DNA from: Anaerolineae bacterium
GTDB lineage: Bacteria > Chloroflexota > Anaerolineae > UBA3071
Direction of reading: 5' to 3'
Length of the DNA: 55,239 bases
NCBI GenBank assembly: GCA_029907105.1
Contig: JARYMM010000007.1
Location: 1 to 55,239 of the forward strand
Made by a program: the position numbers and the translations under genes
Shown here: one piece after another, positions 22,995 to 32,315 of the stretch
Numbering within the stretch: the stretch's first letter is position 1
Layout of the letters: every line of letters starts with the position of its first letter
The notes under the pieces: model-generated
What the model saw: only the letters and a program-made list of their open reading frames with translations
Told to the model about the DNA's origin: nothing
Database searches by the model: none

Positions 22995-25610
22995 ATGCGT
23001 GAGAGCAAATTGTTAGCGTCTGTTGTCTTGATCCTGCTGGCGTTCGCTTTGGCCCTGAATCTGACGGAGATGGCCGCGGCCCAGTACCAGCCGCCCACGG
23101 ACCGGCCCGGGCCGGCCGTCGAGCGGCTGTACTTCAAGCAGTTCGACGTGGACCGCGCGCCGCTCGAACTGGAAGCCGGGGCGATGGACCTCTATTACTT
23201 CAGCCTCAAGATCGCCGCGGCCCGCGCCCTGCGCGAGAAGGAAAACGTGCAGCTCTTCGAGGCGCCGGCCACGACCCTCTCCCTGCTCCTCAACCCCGCG
23301 CCCGCACCCGAAGGCCAGCTCAACCCCTTCTCTATCAAAGAGGTGCGCCAGGCCATGCAGCGGCTGGTGGATCGCGATTTCGTGGCCCGCGAGATCTACC
23401 TGGGCCAGGCCCTGCCCATGGTCACCCACCTCAGCCCGGCCGACTTCGACTACCTGACCATCTACGACCTCGTCTGGGGCCTGGACCTGCGCTACGACCC
23501 CGAACTGGCCCGTGACCAAATCCGGCAGGCGATGACCAAAGCCGGGGCGGAGCTGGTGGACGGCGTCTGGCACTACAAAGGCCAGCCGGTGCGGCTCAAG
23601 TTCATCATCCGCGTGGAGGACGAGCGCCGCGAGCTGGGCGACCTGATCCGGGCGGAGCTGACCAAGGCCGGCTTCCAGGTGGAGCCGATCTATCAGCCCT
23701 TCGCCCCGGCCGTGCAGGCCGTCTACTCCAGCGATCCGGCGCAGATGGGCTGGCACCTCTACACCGAGGGGTGGGGCCGGGGCGCGCCGCAGCGCTACGA
23801 TTTCGGCACCATCAACAGCATGACCGCGCCCTGGCTGGGCAACATGCCCGGCTGGCGCGAGGTCGGCTTCTGGCAGTACGAAAACAAGGAGCTGGACGAG
23901 CTGGGCCAGCGCCTCTTCCGGGGCGAGTTCAAGGACAAGGCCGAGCGCGATCAAATGTATCGGGAGATGACCCGGCTGGGGCTGGAGGAGTCGGTGCGCA
24001 TCTGGGTGGCCACGGCCATGAGCACCTTCCCTGCCCGGGCCGACCTGCAGGGGGTCACCGAGGACCTGGTGGCCGGGCCGCGAGGTATCTGGACGCTGCG
24101 CGAGGCCTATGTGCCCGGCCGCGACGAGCTCACCGTCGGGCACGCCTGGGTGTGGACGGAACGCACCACCTGGAACCCTGTCGGCGGCCTGGGCGATGTC
24201 TACAGCGTGGACATCTGGCGCAACCTCCACGACCCGCCCCTCTGGAACCATCCTTTCACTGGCATCCCGCAGCCCTTCCGCGCCGCTTATGAGGTGGAGA
24301 CCGCGGGGCCGGACGGGAAGCTGGCCGTGCCCCCGGATGCTGTCATGTGGGACGTGAAGCGCAAGACCTGGCGGCCCGTGGGCGAGGGCGTGACCGCCAC
24401 CAGCAAGGTGACCTTCGACTACTCCCGCTACTTCCAGGCCCCCTGGCACCATGGCCAGCCCATCACCATGGCCGACGTCCTCTACTCCGTTTACCAGTCC
24501 TTCGACCTGGCCTACGATCCGGACAAAGCCCGCATCGAGATCGCCATGGCCGCCACGTCCCGGCCGTACCTGGACACCTTCCGCGGCTTTCGCGTCGTGG
24601 ACGACAACCACCTGGAGGTTTACGTGGATTTCTGGCACTTCGAGCCGGACTACATCGCCTCTTACGCCAGCCCTGCCGGGCTGAGCATGCCCTGGGAGAT
24701 GCTCTACGCCATGGACGTGCTGGTCTTCGAGCAGCGGCGGGCGGCCTACAGCGACACAGCCGCGGCGCGCTTCAATGTGCCCTGGCTGAGCCTGGTGATG
24801 GACCGTGACGCCCGCCTGGTGCGCCGCGTGCTGCGGGACTTGCAGGATCGGACGACGTACCCCCAGGAAGTGTTCAGCCTCCCCGATGGCCGGAAGCTGG
24901 CCGATGCGAAGGCTGCCGCGGCCCGCTACGGCGCGGCGCTGGACTGGTTCGACCGCTATGGCCATCTGGTCATCAGCAACGGCCCCTTCATCCTGGCCCG
25001 CTACGACCCGCCGGCCCAGTTCGCCGAACTGCACGCCTTCCGCGACCCGGCCTATCCCTTCAAACCCGGCGACCACTACAAGGGCCGGCCCCAGCCCATC
25101 GAATTCGTGGACACGGAGGTCGGCTCCCTGGTCCCGGGTGAGCCGTTCGAGGCGAAGGTCTCCCTGCGCGGCCCCGGCACGCTAGCCCTGCGCTACCTGC
25201 TGGTGGATGCGGCGACGCGGGAGGTGGTTGCCCAGGGCGAGGCCGAGCCGGTGACGGCGGGCGAGTTCGCCATGCGGCTGGATGCCGGGGCGACGGCCAG
25301 GCTGGAGGTGGGACTGTACCAGCTCCTGCTGGCGGCCTACAGCGACCAACTGGCGCAGATGGCCGAAAGGCAGGTAGAATTGGAAGTGGGCCTGCCGGCG
25401 CCCGCGACGCCAACGGCTGTGCCGATGGTGACGCCCTCGCCGGCCGCTACAGTGGAGACGCCGGCGGCGACGGAAGCGCCAACCCCGCCTCCGGCAGCGA
25501 GGCCCGGAGTGCCGATGGGTTTGATCCTTGGCCTTGTCGCCGCGATAGCGATCGTGGGCGCGGGCCTTGCCCTGTGGTGGAGCCGGCGCCGCCGACAACG
25601 GAAGGATTGA
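22995..25610 (+). CDS. peptide-type ABC transporter substrate-binding protein, membrane anchored
   Basis: An 871-aa family 5 (SBP_bac_5/OppA-like) binding protein. I choose the ATG at 22995 (GAGGG site) over the TTG six bases earlier. A signal peptide (LLASVVLILLAFALALN) is followed by two lobes, with VRQAMQRLVDRDFVAREIYLGQALP, LARDQIRQAMTKAGAELVDGVWHYKGQPV and QPITMADVLYSVYQSFD as recognisable family segments. After about residue 720 comes a beta-sandwich, then a Pro/Thr/Ala linker and a C-terminal helix LILGLVAAIAIVGAGLALWW with an RRRRQRKD tail. Soluble family members have a lipid anchor instead, so a C-terminal anchor is unusual. The N-terminal order of the lobes also seems rearranged. 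Partners are the permeases at 31216 and 32316. Confidence 0.85.
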   Translation: MRESKLLASVVLILLAFALALNLTEMAAAQYQPPTDRPGPAVERLYFKQFDVDRAPLELEAGAMDLYYFSLKIAAARALREKENVQLFEAPATTLSLLLNPAPAPEGQLNPFSIKEVRQAMQRLVDRDFVAREIYLGQALPMVTHLSPADFDYLTIYDLVWGLDLRYDPELARDQIRQAMTKAGAELVDGVWHYKGQPVRLKFIIRVEDERRELGDLIRAELTKAGFQVEPIYQPFAPAVQAVYSSDPAQMGWHLYTEGWGRGAPQRYDFGTINSMTAPWLGNMPGWREVGFWQYENKELDELGQRLFRGEFKDKAERDQMYREMTRLGLEESVRIWVATAMSTFPARADLQGVTEDLVAGPRGIWTLREAYVPGRDELTVGHAWVWTERTTWNPVGGLGDVYSVDIWRNLHDPPLWNHPFTGIPQPFRAAYEVETAGPDGKLAVPPDAVMWDVKRKTWRPVGEGVTATSKVTFDYSRYFQAPWHHGQPITMADVLYSVYQSFDLAYDPDKARIEIAMAATSRPYLDTFRGFRVVDDNHLEVYVDFWHFEPDYIASYASPAGLSMPWEMLYAMDVLVFEQRRAAYSDTAAARFNVPWLSLVMDRDARLVRRVLRDLQDRTTYPQEVFSLPDGRKLADAKAAAARYGAALDWFDRYGHLVISNGPFILARYDPPAQFAELHAFRDPAYPFKPGDHYKGRPQPIEFVDTEVGSLVPGEPFEAKVSLRGPGTLALRYLLVDAATREVVAQGEAEPVTAGEFAMRLDAGATARLEVGLYQLLLAAYSDQLAQMAERQVELEVGLPAPATPTAVPMVTPSPAATVETPAATEAPTPPPAARPGVPMGLILGLVAAIAIVGAGLALWWSRRRRQRKD

Positions 25611-25737
25611 TTCCAATGGGTTTGGAGGTCAAAGTCCAATTTCCAACCAATCCCCCCGTCTATACGTGGATGCGTGAACAGATGGCCTAATGCATCCCTA
25701 ACTATGGTGGCTGAAGAGCAACCAAGGAGGCTTTTTC

Positions 25738-27492
25738 ATGCTGCACGCGGAGAAGATATCACTAAAAGCATTTTGGGACGCTGTGGAACAGCGGCTGGCC
25801 GCCTGCTCGGCCGACGAGCTGCGCACTATCCTGCGTGCCATGGCCCGGGAGACGTCACCATCCGGGCGCCAGGCATTCCTGGACAGGCTCGTGCCGGTTG
25901 GCGAGACAGCCATCGGCGTTCAGCAGGAAATCGAGCCGGAAAAGCTGCTGGCCGACATCGCGGACCTGGCCGCCGAGCTCGAGGAGGCGATGAAAGAGGC
26001 GCCCGAGCCGGAAGAATACTACGAGTGGGGTGGGTACGAGGAGGAAGAGGACATCGAGCCTTACGAGGAGTTCGTGGAGCCGCTGGTTGAGTTGTTCGAC
26101 CGGGCGCAGGCGGCCTTTGACTACGGCAATCTGCCCCTGGCGCGCGATGCGTACGCGGCGCTATTCGAACTGCTCGATCAGGAAGATGAGTACGGCCGTG
26201 GAGTGCGAGCCTCCGACCTGACCGGCGTGGACATCGGCGAAGCCTGCGCCCGCTACCTGCGTGCGGTCTATGAGACCGAGCCGCCCGAACGCCGTCCCCA
26301 GGCCCTCTTCGAGCAGATGCTCCAGGTGCGCTCGTGGGTGGCCGGGGCGCGGCCGAAGCTGGACGACCTGATTCAGATCTCCCCGCGACCACTGCCGGAC
26401 CAGGAGCAGTTCCTGGCGGACTGGATCGCCTTCCTGCGGACGCGGAGCGGGAGCGATGCCGATACTTGGCTGCGGGAGGCGGTGCGGCTTTCGCAGGGCA
26501 CGCGCGGGCTGGAAGCGCTGGCGCGAGCCGAGGGGAAGACGCGCCCCCGCGCCTACCTGGACTGGTTCACAGCCCTGGCCCAGGAAGGCAAAAACCAGGA
26601 GGTCCTCCTTGCCGCTCAGGAAGCCCTGCAGACGCTCCCGGCCGGTCTCCCCATCCGCGCCGCCATCGCCGACCACCTGTGCGCTGCCGCAGAACGGCTG
26701 GATAGGCCGGAAGCCCTGCGCGCCGGGCGGTGGGAGGCGTTCCTGGTCAAACCGACCCTCGCGCGCCTGCTCGACCAGTGGGAAGCTACGCCAACTGGTG
26801 AAGTACGGACGACACTGATGCGGCAGGCTGTCGAGCACTTGCGTTACTGTCTTGCTCACCCACCCAGCCGCCAGGTAGAAGCCTGGCCGGGCGAGGATGA
26901 CCTGGAGAGACCAGTGTGGGTTGGCAAGTCCGTCCTTGCCCACGCCTGCCTGCTGGCTGAGGATTTCCGGGCCGCGCACCAACTCGCTATCGGCGAGAAA
27001 GTGCTGGGGTGGAGCAGTGGCGACAACCCGCAAGGGCTGGTCGTGCCGTTCTTCCTGGTGCTGCTGTCTGGGAAGGCGCCTGGAGCGCTGCCGCCGAACC
27101 TGGCGCGGCTCTGGGAGTGGGGGCTGCAATCCAGCATAGGCTTTTGGTTCGGTGGAAGGGAGAGCGAAGAAAGTTTGCTCAAGCGCCTGGAACGCGCCTA
27201 TAAGGAGCAATTGGCCAGAGTGTCTCTGGACCGCGAGAGGCAGGAGGAATTCCTGTCCTGGTGCCTGGACGTGGCGAAGCGGCGAGTGGACGCCATCGTG
27301 GGCAACCAGCACCGTAAGAGCTACGACAAGGCCGCCGTGCTGGCGGCGGCATGCGCTGAGGTGCTGCGGCTGCGAGGGGACAGAGGGGCAGCCAGCTCGC
27401 TGGTGGACGACATCCGCAACCGCTTCCCCCGCCACCGTGCCTTTCAGGCCGAGCTCAACGCGGCAGTCCAGCGGGCGGGCGCGGGCCTATGA
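25738..27492 (+). CDS. large helical-repeat protein of unknown function
   Basis: A 584-aa, mostly alpha-helical protein with an acidic stretch (EPEEYYEWGGYEEEEDIEPYEE, about residues 88-110). The N terminus KAFWDAVEQRLAACSADELRTILRAMARETSPSGRQAFLDRL and repeated TPR-like helices (AQAAFDYGNLPLARDAYAALFELL; CLDVAKRRVDAIVGNQHRKSYDKAAVLAAACAEVLRLRG) resemble proteins that sit beside SWIM zinc-finger genes in related bacteria. A SWIM gene is present at 38.5 kb but not adjacent. AGGAGG precedes the ATG at 25738. No signal peptide or enzyme motif is visible. Confidence 0.8.
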   Translation: MLHAEKISLKAFWDAVEQRLAACSADELRTILRAMARETSPSGRQAFLDRLVPVGETAIGVQQEIEPEKLLADIADLAAELEEAMKEAPEPEEYYEWGGYEEEEDIEPYEEFVEPLVELFDRAQAAFDYGNLPLARDAYAALFELLDQEDEYGRGVRASDLTGVDIGEACARYLRAVYETEPPERRPQALFEQMLQVRSWVAGARPKLDDLIQISPRPLPDQEQFLADWIAFLRTRSGSDADTWLREAVRLSQGTRGLEALARAEGKTRPRAYLDWFTALAQEGKNQEVLLAAQEALQTLPAGLPIRAAIADHLCAAAERLDRPEALRAGRWEAFLVKPTLARLLDQWEATPTGEVRTTLMRQAVEHLRYCLAHPPSRQVEAWPGEDDLERPVWVGKSVLAHACLLAEDFRAAHQLAIGEKVLGWSSGDNPQGLVVPFFLVLLSGKAPGALPPNLARLWEWGLQSSIGFWFGGRESEESLLKRLERAYKEQLARVSLDRERQEEFLSWCLDVAKRRVDAIVGNQHRKSYDKAAVLAAACAEVLRLRGDRGAASSLVDDIRNRFPRHRAFQAELNAAVQRAGAGL

Positions 27493-28076
27493 GCAGTCCC
27501 ACGGCGCTCCGGCTCAGGCCCGCCTGCCCACCGCCAACATCGTGGTGGCCGAGCCTATGCCGGGGGGCAAAGGGCTCTTCGAGAAGTTTGTGGCCGACCA
27601 GCCTGAAGTGGTGCGCAACGTGTGGCGGCTGGTGTGGGACCTGCTGGCGCTGGCCGCCGAGACCGACTCGCTGCCTCCACGACTACTACTGCCGTGCCCT
27701 GGCCCAGGCTGACGTAGGCCGGGCCCTCTTCGCCGCCGAAGGAGAACAAGGCTTCCGCTTCCTGGACCTGCTGCGTTCGGGAGGACAGCTAATGCCTGAC
27801 GTGGAGATCGTCTACTTGTAGGAGAAGGGGCGCATTCCGGCTGACCTGAAGGCCCAGTTGGATGCCGAGCTGCAGGCTGGTACCAGCGGCCTGTCTCTGG
27901 CCGCGTTGACGCCTGAAGTGGCCGATGCTGTCTTCCGCAGCGAGTTGCGCTACATCGCTCCCCTGCACCGGCTGGTCCCTTGGCGGGAGGCGGAGAAGAT
28001 GTGGGAGGAGCTGGAGCAGGGGAAATATGAGTGGAGCGCGATGAGCAGATGGGTACGAGGGGTGTCCCATGGTTGA
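27489..28076 (+). pseudogene. degraded gene (frameshifts and internal amber codon)
   Basis: Coherent protein-like sequence switches frames: TANIVVAEPMPGGKGLFEKFVADQPEVVRNVWRLVWDLLALAAETDS in one frame, then HDYYCRALAQADVGRALFAAEGEQGFRFLDLLRSGG in another, a TAG at 27819-27821, and in the same frame LKAQLDAELQAGTSGLSLAALTPEVADAVFRSELRYIAPLHRLVPWREAEKMWEELEQG. At least one frameshift near 27675 and one nonsense codon are needed to restore a single product. It follows the preceding gene with a 4-bp overlap (ATGA) and may have formed an operon with it. Family not recognised. Confidence 0.65.
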
Positions 28077-29466
28077 GTTATTGAGAGAGCGGGAAGTAGC
28101 ATACCTGGTGACAGGACCGGAGGGCCAGACGCTGGAATTGAAAAGTGCCCGCATTCATCCCCGGGACCTGGCCACTACCCTGATCGCCTTCGCCAATGCC
28201 GACGGCGGGCGGCTGTTGGTCGGCATCGAAGACGACGGGACCGTTTCAGGCCTGGACCCCATCGCCGACCGGGAGCAGGTGGAGCGGCTACTGCGCGCGG
28301 CCTATGAATACTGCACCCCCTCGGTGCAGATCGAGTATCAGTTTGTGCCCTACCAGGGACGCCAGGTGCTGGTGGTTGACGTGCCGGTGAGCACCCGGGT
28401 CCACAGCCACACCAATGGTCGGGTGTATCTGCGAGTCCTGGATCGCGATCAGCCGCTTAGCGCTGATGAGACCCTGCGGGTGGCTTTTGCCAAAGGGCAG
28501 GCCAGTTACGAAACCCAACCGGTGCGCGGTGCCACGCTGGAAGACGTGGACCAGGAATTAGTCGAGGAGTACGCCCGGCTGCGGGGGCTCGATCAGCCGG
28601 CGGAGCGCATCCTGCGCGGGCTCAACCTGCTCGTCGAGGACACCCTGACCGTGGCCGGTGTCCTGCTCTTCGCCCGCGAGCCCGCTCGTTGGATGCCCCG
28701 GGCGGGGGTAGATTTTCTCAAGTTCGAAGGCGCCACCGTCGAGCTGGGCGAAGCCTTCAACCTGGTCAAGCGCGAAGAGCTCACTGCACCGCTGCCTCGT
28801 CTGGTCCGGCGCACCTGGGACTTGGTAGGCACCTTTGTACGCACGCGCCGCCGGCTGCGGGGACTGGAGATGATCGAGCAGCCGGAATATCCCGACTTCG
28901 CCTGGCGCGAGGTGATTGTCAACGCCATCGCCCACCGCGACTACAGCATCACCGGCACAGCCATCCAGGTGCGCATGTTCGATGACCGGCTGGAGGTGGA
29001 AAGCCCGGGTGGATTGCCGGGCATCGTGACCGTGGAGAACATCCGCTACCGCCACTTCTCCCGCAACCCTCACATTGTCGGCGTGCTCAAAGCCTGGCGG
29101 TACATGGAGGAGTTGGGCTTTGGGATAGACCGCGTCTTCCGTGAGATGGAAGCTGTTGGTGCGCCGCCGCCGCTCATCACCGATGAAGGGGGCGTAGTGA
29201 CCGTGACGCTGTACGCCATCGAGCCGGTGATCCCGGCGGATGTAGCCCGCCTGGGGCTCAACGAGCGGCAGGCCAAAGTACTATTGCTCTTAACGGAGAG
29301 GGAAAAGATCACGAACCGGGAATATCGGGAGCTATTCAGCGTTTCCAACGCCACAGCCTACGCCGACCTGACGGAATTAATGGAAAAGGACCTGATTGAA
29401 CGCATAGGTATTGGACGAGGGGTGTTCTATCGTTTGATTAAACGGAATAACCTAATGCAAACTTAA
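28069..29466 (+). CDS. AlbA_2 (Schlafen-like) ATP-binding transcriptional regulator
   Basis: A 465-aa protein. Residues 15-130 form an AlbA_2 DNA-binding domain (EGQTLELKSARIHPRDLATTLIAFANADGGRLLVGIEDDGTVSG). The centre has a GHKL-type ATPase half related to the RecG-like family (WREVIVNAIAHRDYSITGTAIQVRMFDDRLEVESPGGLPGIV). The C terminus is a winged helix (LNERQAKVLLLLTEREKITNREYRELFSVSNATAYADLTELMEKDLIERIG). Such proteins are predicted regulators, often linked to stress or phage response. It begins within the end of the degraded gene upstream. No regulated partner can be named. Confidence 0.88.
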   Translation: MVELLREREVAYLVTGPEGQTLELKSARIHPRDLATTLIAFANADGGRLLVGIEDDGTVSGLDPIADREQVERLLRAAYEYCTPSVQIEYQFVPYQGRQVLVVDVPVSTRVHSHTNGRVYLRVLDRDQPLSADETLRVAFAKGQASYETQPVRGATLEDVDQELVEEYARLRGLDQPAERILRGLNLLVEDTLTVAGVLLFAREPARWMPRAGVDFLKFEGATVELGEAFNLVKREELTAPLPRLVRRTWDLVGTFVRTRRRLRGLEMIEQPEYPDFAWREVIVNAIAHRDYSITGTAIQVRMFDDRLEVESPGGLPGIVTVENIRYRHFSRNPHIVGVLKAWRYMEELGFGIDRVFREMEAVGAPPPLITDEGGVVTVTLYAIEPVIPADVARLGLNERQAKVLLLLTEREKITNREYRELFSVSNATAYADLTELMEKDLIERIGIGRGVFYRLIKRNNLMQT

Positions 29467-29680
29467 CGCAAACCTAACGCAATGCTGATGATACGCTGGA
29501 TGATACGTAGAGAGCCTGACCGGGATCAGCGAAACTCGCATGTTGATGATTAGCCTGCTGACGGCGGCCCTGAAGGGCCTGGGCATGAACTGATCTTTGG
29601 GAGTGGGTCAGCGGGAGAAGGCTCGCCCCGCTGCGTCATCTTGAAGGAAAGTAGCTATCATCTGATCGAGGAGGGCCAAA
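29467..29680. other. intergenic, no gene seen
   Basis: 214 bp with no convincing reading frame, only an 18-codon piece (MLMISLLTAALKG) at about 29539. The ribosome-binding site GAGGAGGG for the next gene is at its end. Confidence 0.5.
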
Positions 29681-30847
29681 ATGTCTCTTGCCGTCGAACA
29701 ATGCCCCCAATGCGGGGCGTCGCTGCCGTCGGGGGGCGGTCAGCGCATCGTATGCGCCTATTGCGGCTCCACCCTGGTGCGCCGGGGGGAAGCAGAAGCC
29801 GGCACAACGCCAGGCTGGGGCGTGCACTACAAGACCATCACCTGTGTTGATCAACAGGGTATCGGCATCGAGGCTTTCCGTATGCTCATCCCCGCCGGCT
29901 GGGAGTTCGAGGGCGGCGTCCACTGGCTGCTGAACAACCCCGGCATGCCCGCCGTCCTCGCCTGCCGCGCCTTCAACCCTCACGGCGCGGAGGCTTTCGA
30001 GGTCTTCCCCAACATCTCCTGCTACTGGACCAATAACCCAATGGTCACGATGATGTTCCCCATCGGCAGCCTCTACTTCGGCAACGAGGTGCGGCCGCCC
30101 CTGCCTGCGCTTCAGGCCCTGCAGCAATTGGTCGTCTCCCGCTACCGGGGGCAGATGCCAGGCCTCCAGATCGTCCAGCAGGAGCACCTGCCCGACCTGC
30201 CCCAGGCGGTGCGGGCCGGCACTCCCTCTGTGCCTGGCCCCACCCCTCAAGCCGATGGCGCGCGCCTTCGCCTCCGCTACCGCCAGGGCGAAAAGGAAAT
30301 CGAAGAAAACCTCTTCGGCGTCGTCGAGCTCACCCGGGTGGCCATGCCCATGCTAATGGGCGCCCAGGAGCACATCTACTGGATGGCCGATTACCTCTTC
30401 TCCTTCCGCGCCGAAGCCGGCCACCTGGAGTGCCTCTCGGACCAGTTCATGGCCATCGTCCGCTCCTTCCGCCTCAACCCCCAGTGGTTCGGCCGTTACC
30501 TGCAGGTCAGCCAGTTCCTGATCCAGAACCAGATCCAGCAGATCCAACACATTGGGCAGCTCAGCCGGATTATCAGCCAGACCAGCGACCAGATCAGCGA
30601 TATGATGACGGAATCATACTACCAGCGGCAGGCAACGATGGACCGGCTGGCCAACCAGTTCAGCCAGGCCATCCGCGGCGTGGACGAGTACCACAATCCT
30701 TTCGAGGGGCGAGGAGTGGAGCTGCCGGGAGGCTACCGGCATGCCTGGGCCAATGCCTTGGGGGAATACATCCTCACCGACGACCCGAACTTCAACCCCA
30801 ACCTGGGCTCCACCGTCACCTGGGAGCCGCTGCAGCGAGAGGCTTAG
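29681..30847 (+). CDS. zinc-ribbon protein of unknown function
   Basis: A 388-aa protein. The N terminus has a zinc ribbon, CPQCGASLPSGGGQRIVCAYCGS (Cys8, 11, 25 and 28). After a linker follows a beta-rich domain (KTITCVDQQGIGIEAFRMLIPAGWEFEGGVHW) seen in proteins that handle non-specific membrane or phage-shock functions in some bacteria, and from about 280 to 340 a helix rich in Gln and Ile (QFLIQNQIQQIQHIGQLSRIISQTSDQISDMM), a probable coiled coil. No signal peptide. The C-terminal PGGYRHAWANALGEYILTDDPNFNPN region is typical of uncharacterised soluble proteins. It is followed at 35 bp by a small gene and then the permeases. Confidence 0.8.
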   Translation: MSLAVEQCPQCGASLPSGGGQRIVCAYCGSTLVRRGEAEAGTTPGWGVHYKTITCVDQQGIGIEAFRMLIPAGWEFEGGVHWLLNNPGMPAVLACRAFNPHGAEAFEVFPNISCYWTNNPMVTMMFPIGSLYFGNEVRPPLPALQALQQLVVSRYRGQMPGLQIVQQEHLPDLPQAVRAGTPSVPGPTPQADGARLRLRYRQGEKEIEENLFGVVELTRVAMPMLMGAQEHIYWMADYLFSFRAEAGHLECLSDQFMAIVRSFRLNPQWFGRYLQVSQFLIQNQIQQIQHIGQLSRIISQTSDQISDMMTESYYQRQATMDRLANQFSQAIRGVDEYHNPFEGRGVELPGGYRHAWANALGEYILTDDPNFNPNLGSTVTWEPLQREA

Positions 30848-30882
30848 TCCAGGTGACTGTCACGTTACTTTCGGAGGCTCAA

Positions 30883-31209
30883 ATGTCTTTTCCTGAACGT
30901 GATTGGCAAACCCTTTCCCGGTTCAAGCCGGTAGCGCTCGAGCGGCTATGCCGGCGTATTCTGGATGAAGTGCAACACCTGGTCGCCGATGCTGCAGAGG
31001 GCGAGTCCCACCGCACCTACCTGGCGTTGTACCGCCACCTGAAAGAGCGCGATCGGCTGGTAGCCGAATGCTTCGATGATTGGCGCCGCTCGCAGGCCCT
31101 GACACTTTTGACGCTTTGGTACCAGCACAACTTGCTCACCGACGAGGAATTTGCCGCCTTCAGCCCGGAAACCCGCGCCGCCGTGGAGGCGTGGCAACAA
31201 TTGGGGTGA
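30883..31209 (+). CDS. small helical protein of unknown function
   Basis: 108 aa, starting at an ATG with a CGGAGG site 5 bp upstream; a longer open frame to 30430 is the shadow of the gene before. The sequence is helical and charged (LERLCRRILDEVQHLVADAAEGESHRTYLALYRHLKERDRLVAECFDDWRRSQALTLL). It sits between the zinc-ribbon gene and the transporter permease genes, 6 bp before the latter, so it is probably co-transcribed with them. No function can be assigned. Confidence 0.75.
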   Translation: MSFPERDWQTLSRFKPVALERLCRRILDEVQHLVADAAEGESHRTYLALYRHLKERDRLVAECFDDWRRSQALTLLTLWYQHNLLTDEEFAAFSPETRAAVEAWQQLG

Positions 31210-31215
31210 CAGCGC

Positions 31216-32271
31216 ATGTCCGTCCTCTGTCCTCTGGCAACCCGGGCCCTGACCCTGGCCGGCGTCTTCTTGGCAGTCCTGCTCCTCCTCATCGTCACCT
31301 TAGGGCTGACGGGGTTCGCCGACCGCATGCTGAACGCGGCGGTGGGCGAGCAACTGCGCGCCGAACGCACCACCCTGGCCCAGACCATCCGCGACCCCGA
31401 CCAGTTGGAGCAGGCCCTGGCGACGAGGCAGCAGGAGTTGCGCGCCTTCTACGGCCTGGATAGGCCCTGGACCGCCCGCCTGCCGCAGGCGCTGCTGCGG
31501 GTGCTGACCCTCGATCTGGGCGAGGCACGCACGCTGCGCAGCGCCAAGGGCTCCAACCGCGTCGCCGACATCGTCCTGGAGCGGCTACCCCGCACCGTCA
31601 TCTTGCTCACTACGGCGCTGCTCATCACCGCCGCCATTGGACTGGCCTTGGGCACCTACCTGGCCACCCGCCCAGGCACTCTCCTGGATCGGGCCCTCTC
31701 CGGATTGGCCGCCATCTCCCATGCCCTGCCCACCTGGTGGGTAGGCATTTTGCTCATCCTCATCTTCGCTGTACGCTGGCGGCTTTTTCCCTCCGGCGGC
31801 ATGTACAGCACGCCGCCGCCCAGCGAGCCGCTGTCGCGTTTCTTCGACCTGCTCAAACACGCCCTGCTGCCGGTGCTGACCCTGGTGCTGGTGAGCGTGG
31901 GGCCCTACGTGTACGTGGTGCGCACCATCACTCTCAACGTGGCCCAGGAGGATCACGTGGCCCTGGCCCGGGCCAAGGGGCTGCCCGAAGGCCTGGTGCG
32001 CCGGCGTCACATCCTGCGCGTGGCCGCGCCGCCCATCGTCACCGGCCTCATCCTGGGGCTGGCCGGCTCCCTCAGCGGCTCCATCCTGGTGGAGACGGTG
32101 TTCAACTGGCAGGGGATGGGGCGGCTCTACTACGAGGCCGTCTTGGGCACGCCCGATGAGGCGGTCATCGTGGCCCTGACCTTCCTTTACACCCTGCTGT
32201 ACGTGCTGGCGCGCCTGGTGCTGGAGGTACTGTACGTGTTTCTCGATCCGCGGGTGAGGTACGCAGAGTAG
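31216..32271 (+). CDS. peptide-type ABC transporter permease (OppB/DppB-like)
   Basis: A 351-aa membrane protein with one N-terminal helix, an outside loop containing the family motif FYGLDRPW, and five further helices. The EAA loop that contacts the ATPase is DHVALARAKGLPEGLVRRRHILR. It forms the channel with the OppC-like permease 44 bp downstream. The stop codon TAG lies inside a GTAGG palindrome. ATG at 31216 follows GTGACAGCGC, a weak site, so translation may depend on the upstream small gene. Confidence 0.92.
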   Translation: MSVLCPLATRALTLAGVFLAVLLLLIVTLGLTGFADRMLNAAVGEQLRAERTTLAQTIRDPDQLEQALATRQQELRAFYGLDRPWTARLPQALLRVLTLDLGEARTLRSAKGSNRVADIVLERLPRTVILLTTALLITAAIGLALGTYLATRPGTLLDRALSGLAAISHALPTWWVGILLILIFAVRWRLFPSGGMYSTPPPSEPLSRFFDLLKHALLPVLTLVLVSVGPYVYVVRTITLNVAQEDHVALARAKGLPEGLVRRRHILRVAAPPIVTGLILGLAGSLSGSILVETVFNWQGMGRLYYEAVLGTPDEAVIVALTFLYTLLYVLARLVLEVLYVFLDPRVRYAE

Positions 32272-32295
32272 GACAACTGCTCGCAGTTGTCCTAC
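32268..32295. repeat. palindrome GTAGGACAACTGC-TC-GCAGTTGTCCTAC
   Basis: 13-bp perfect stem with a 2-base loop, same sequence as the element at 33747-33774. The OppB-like gene's TAG stop is its bases 2-4. It lies between two co-directional permease genes, so it is not an ordinary operon-ending terminator. Confidence 0.9.
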
Positions 32296-32315
32296 TACTT
32301 CAAAGGTTACTGAAT

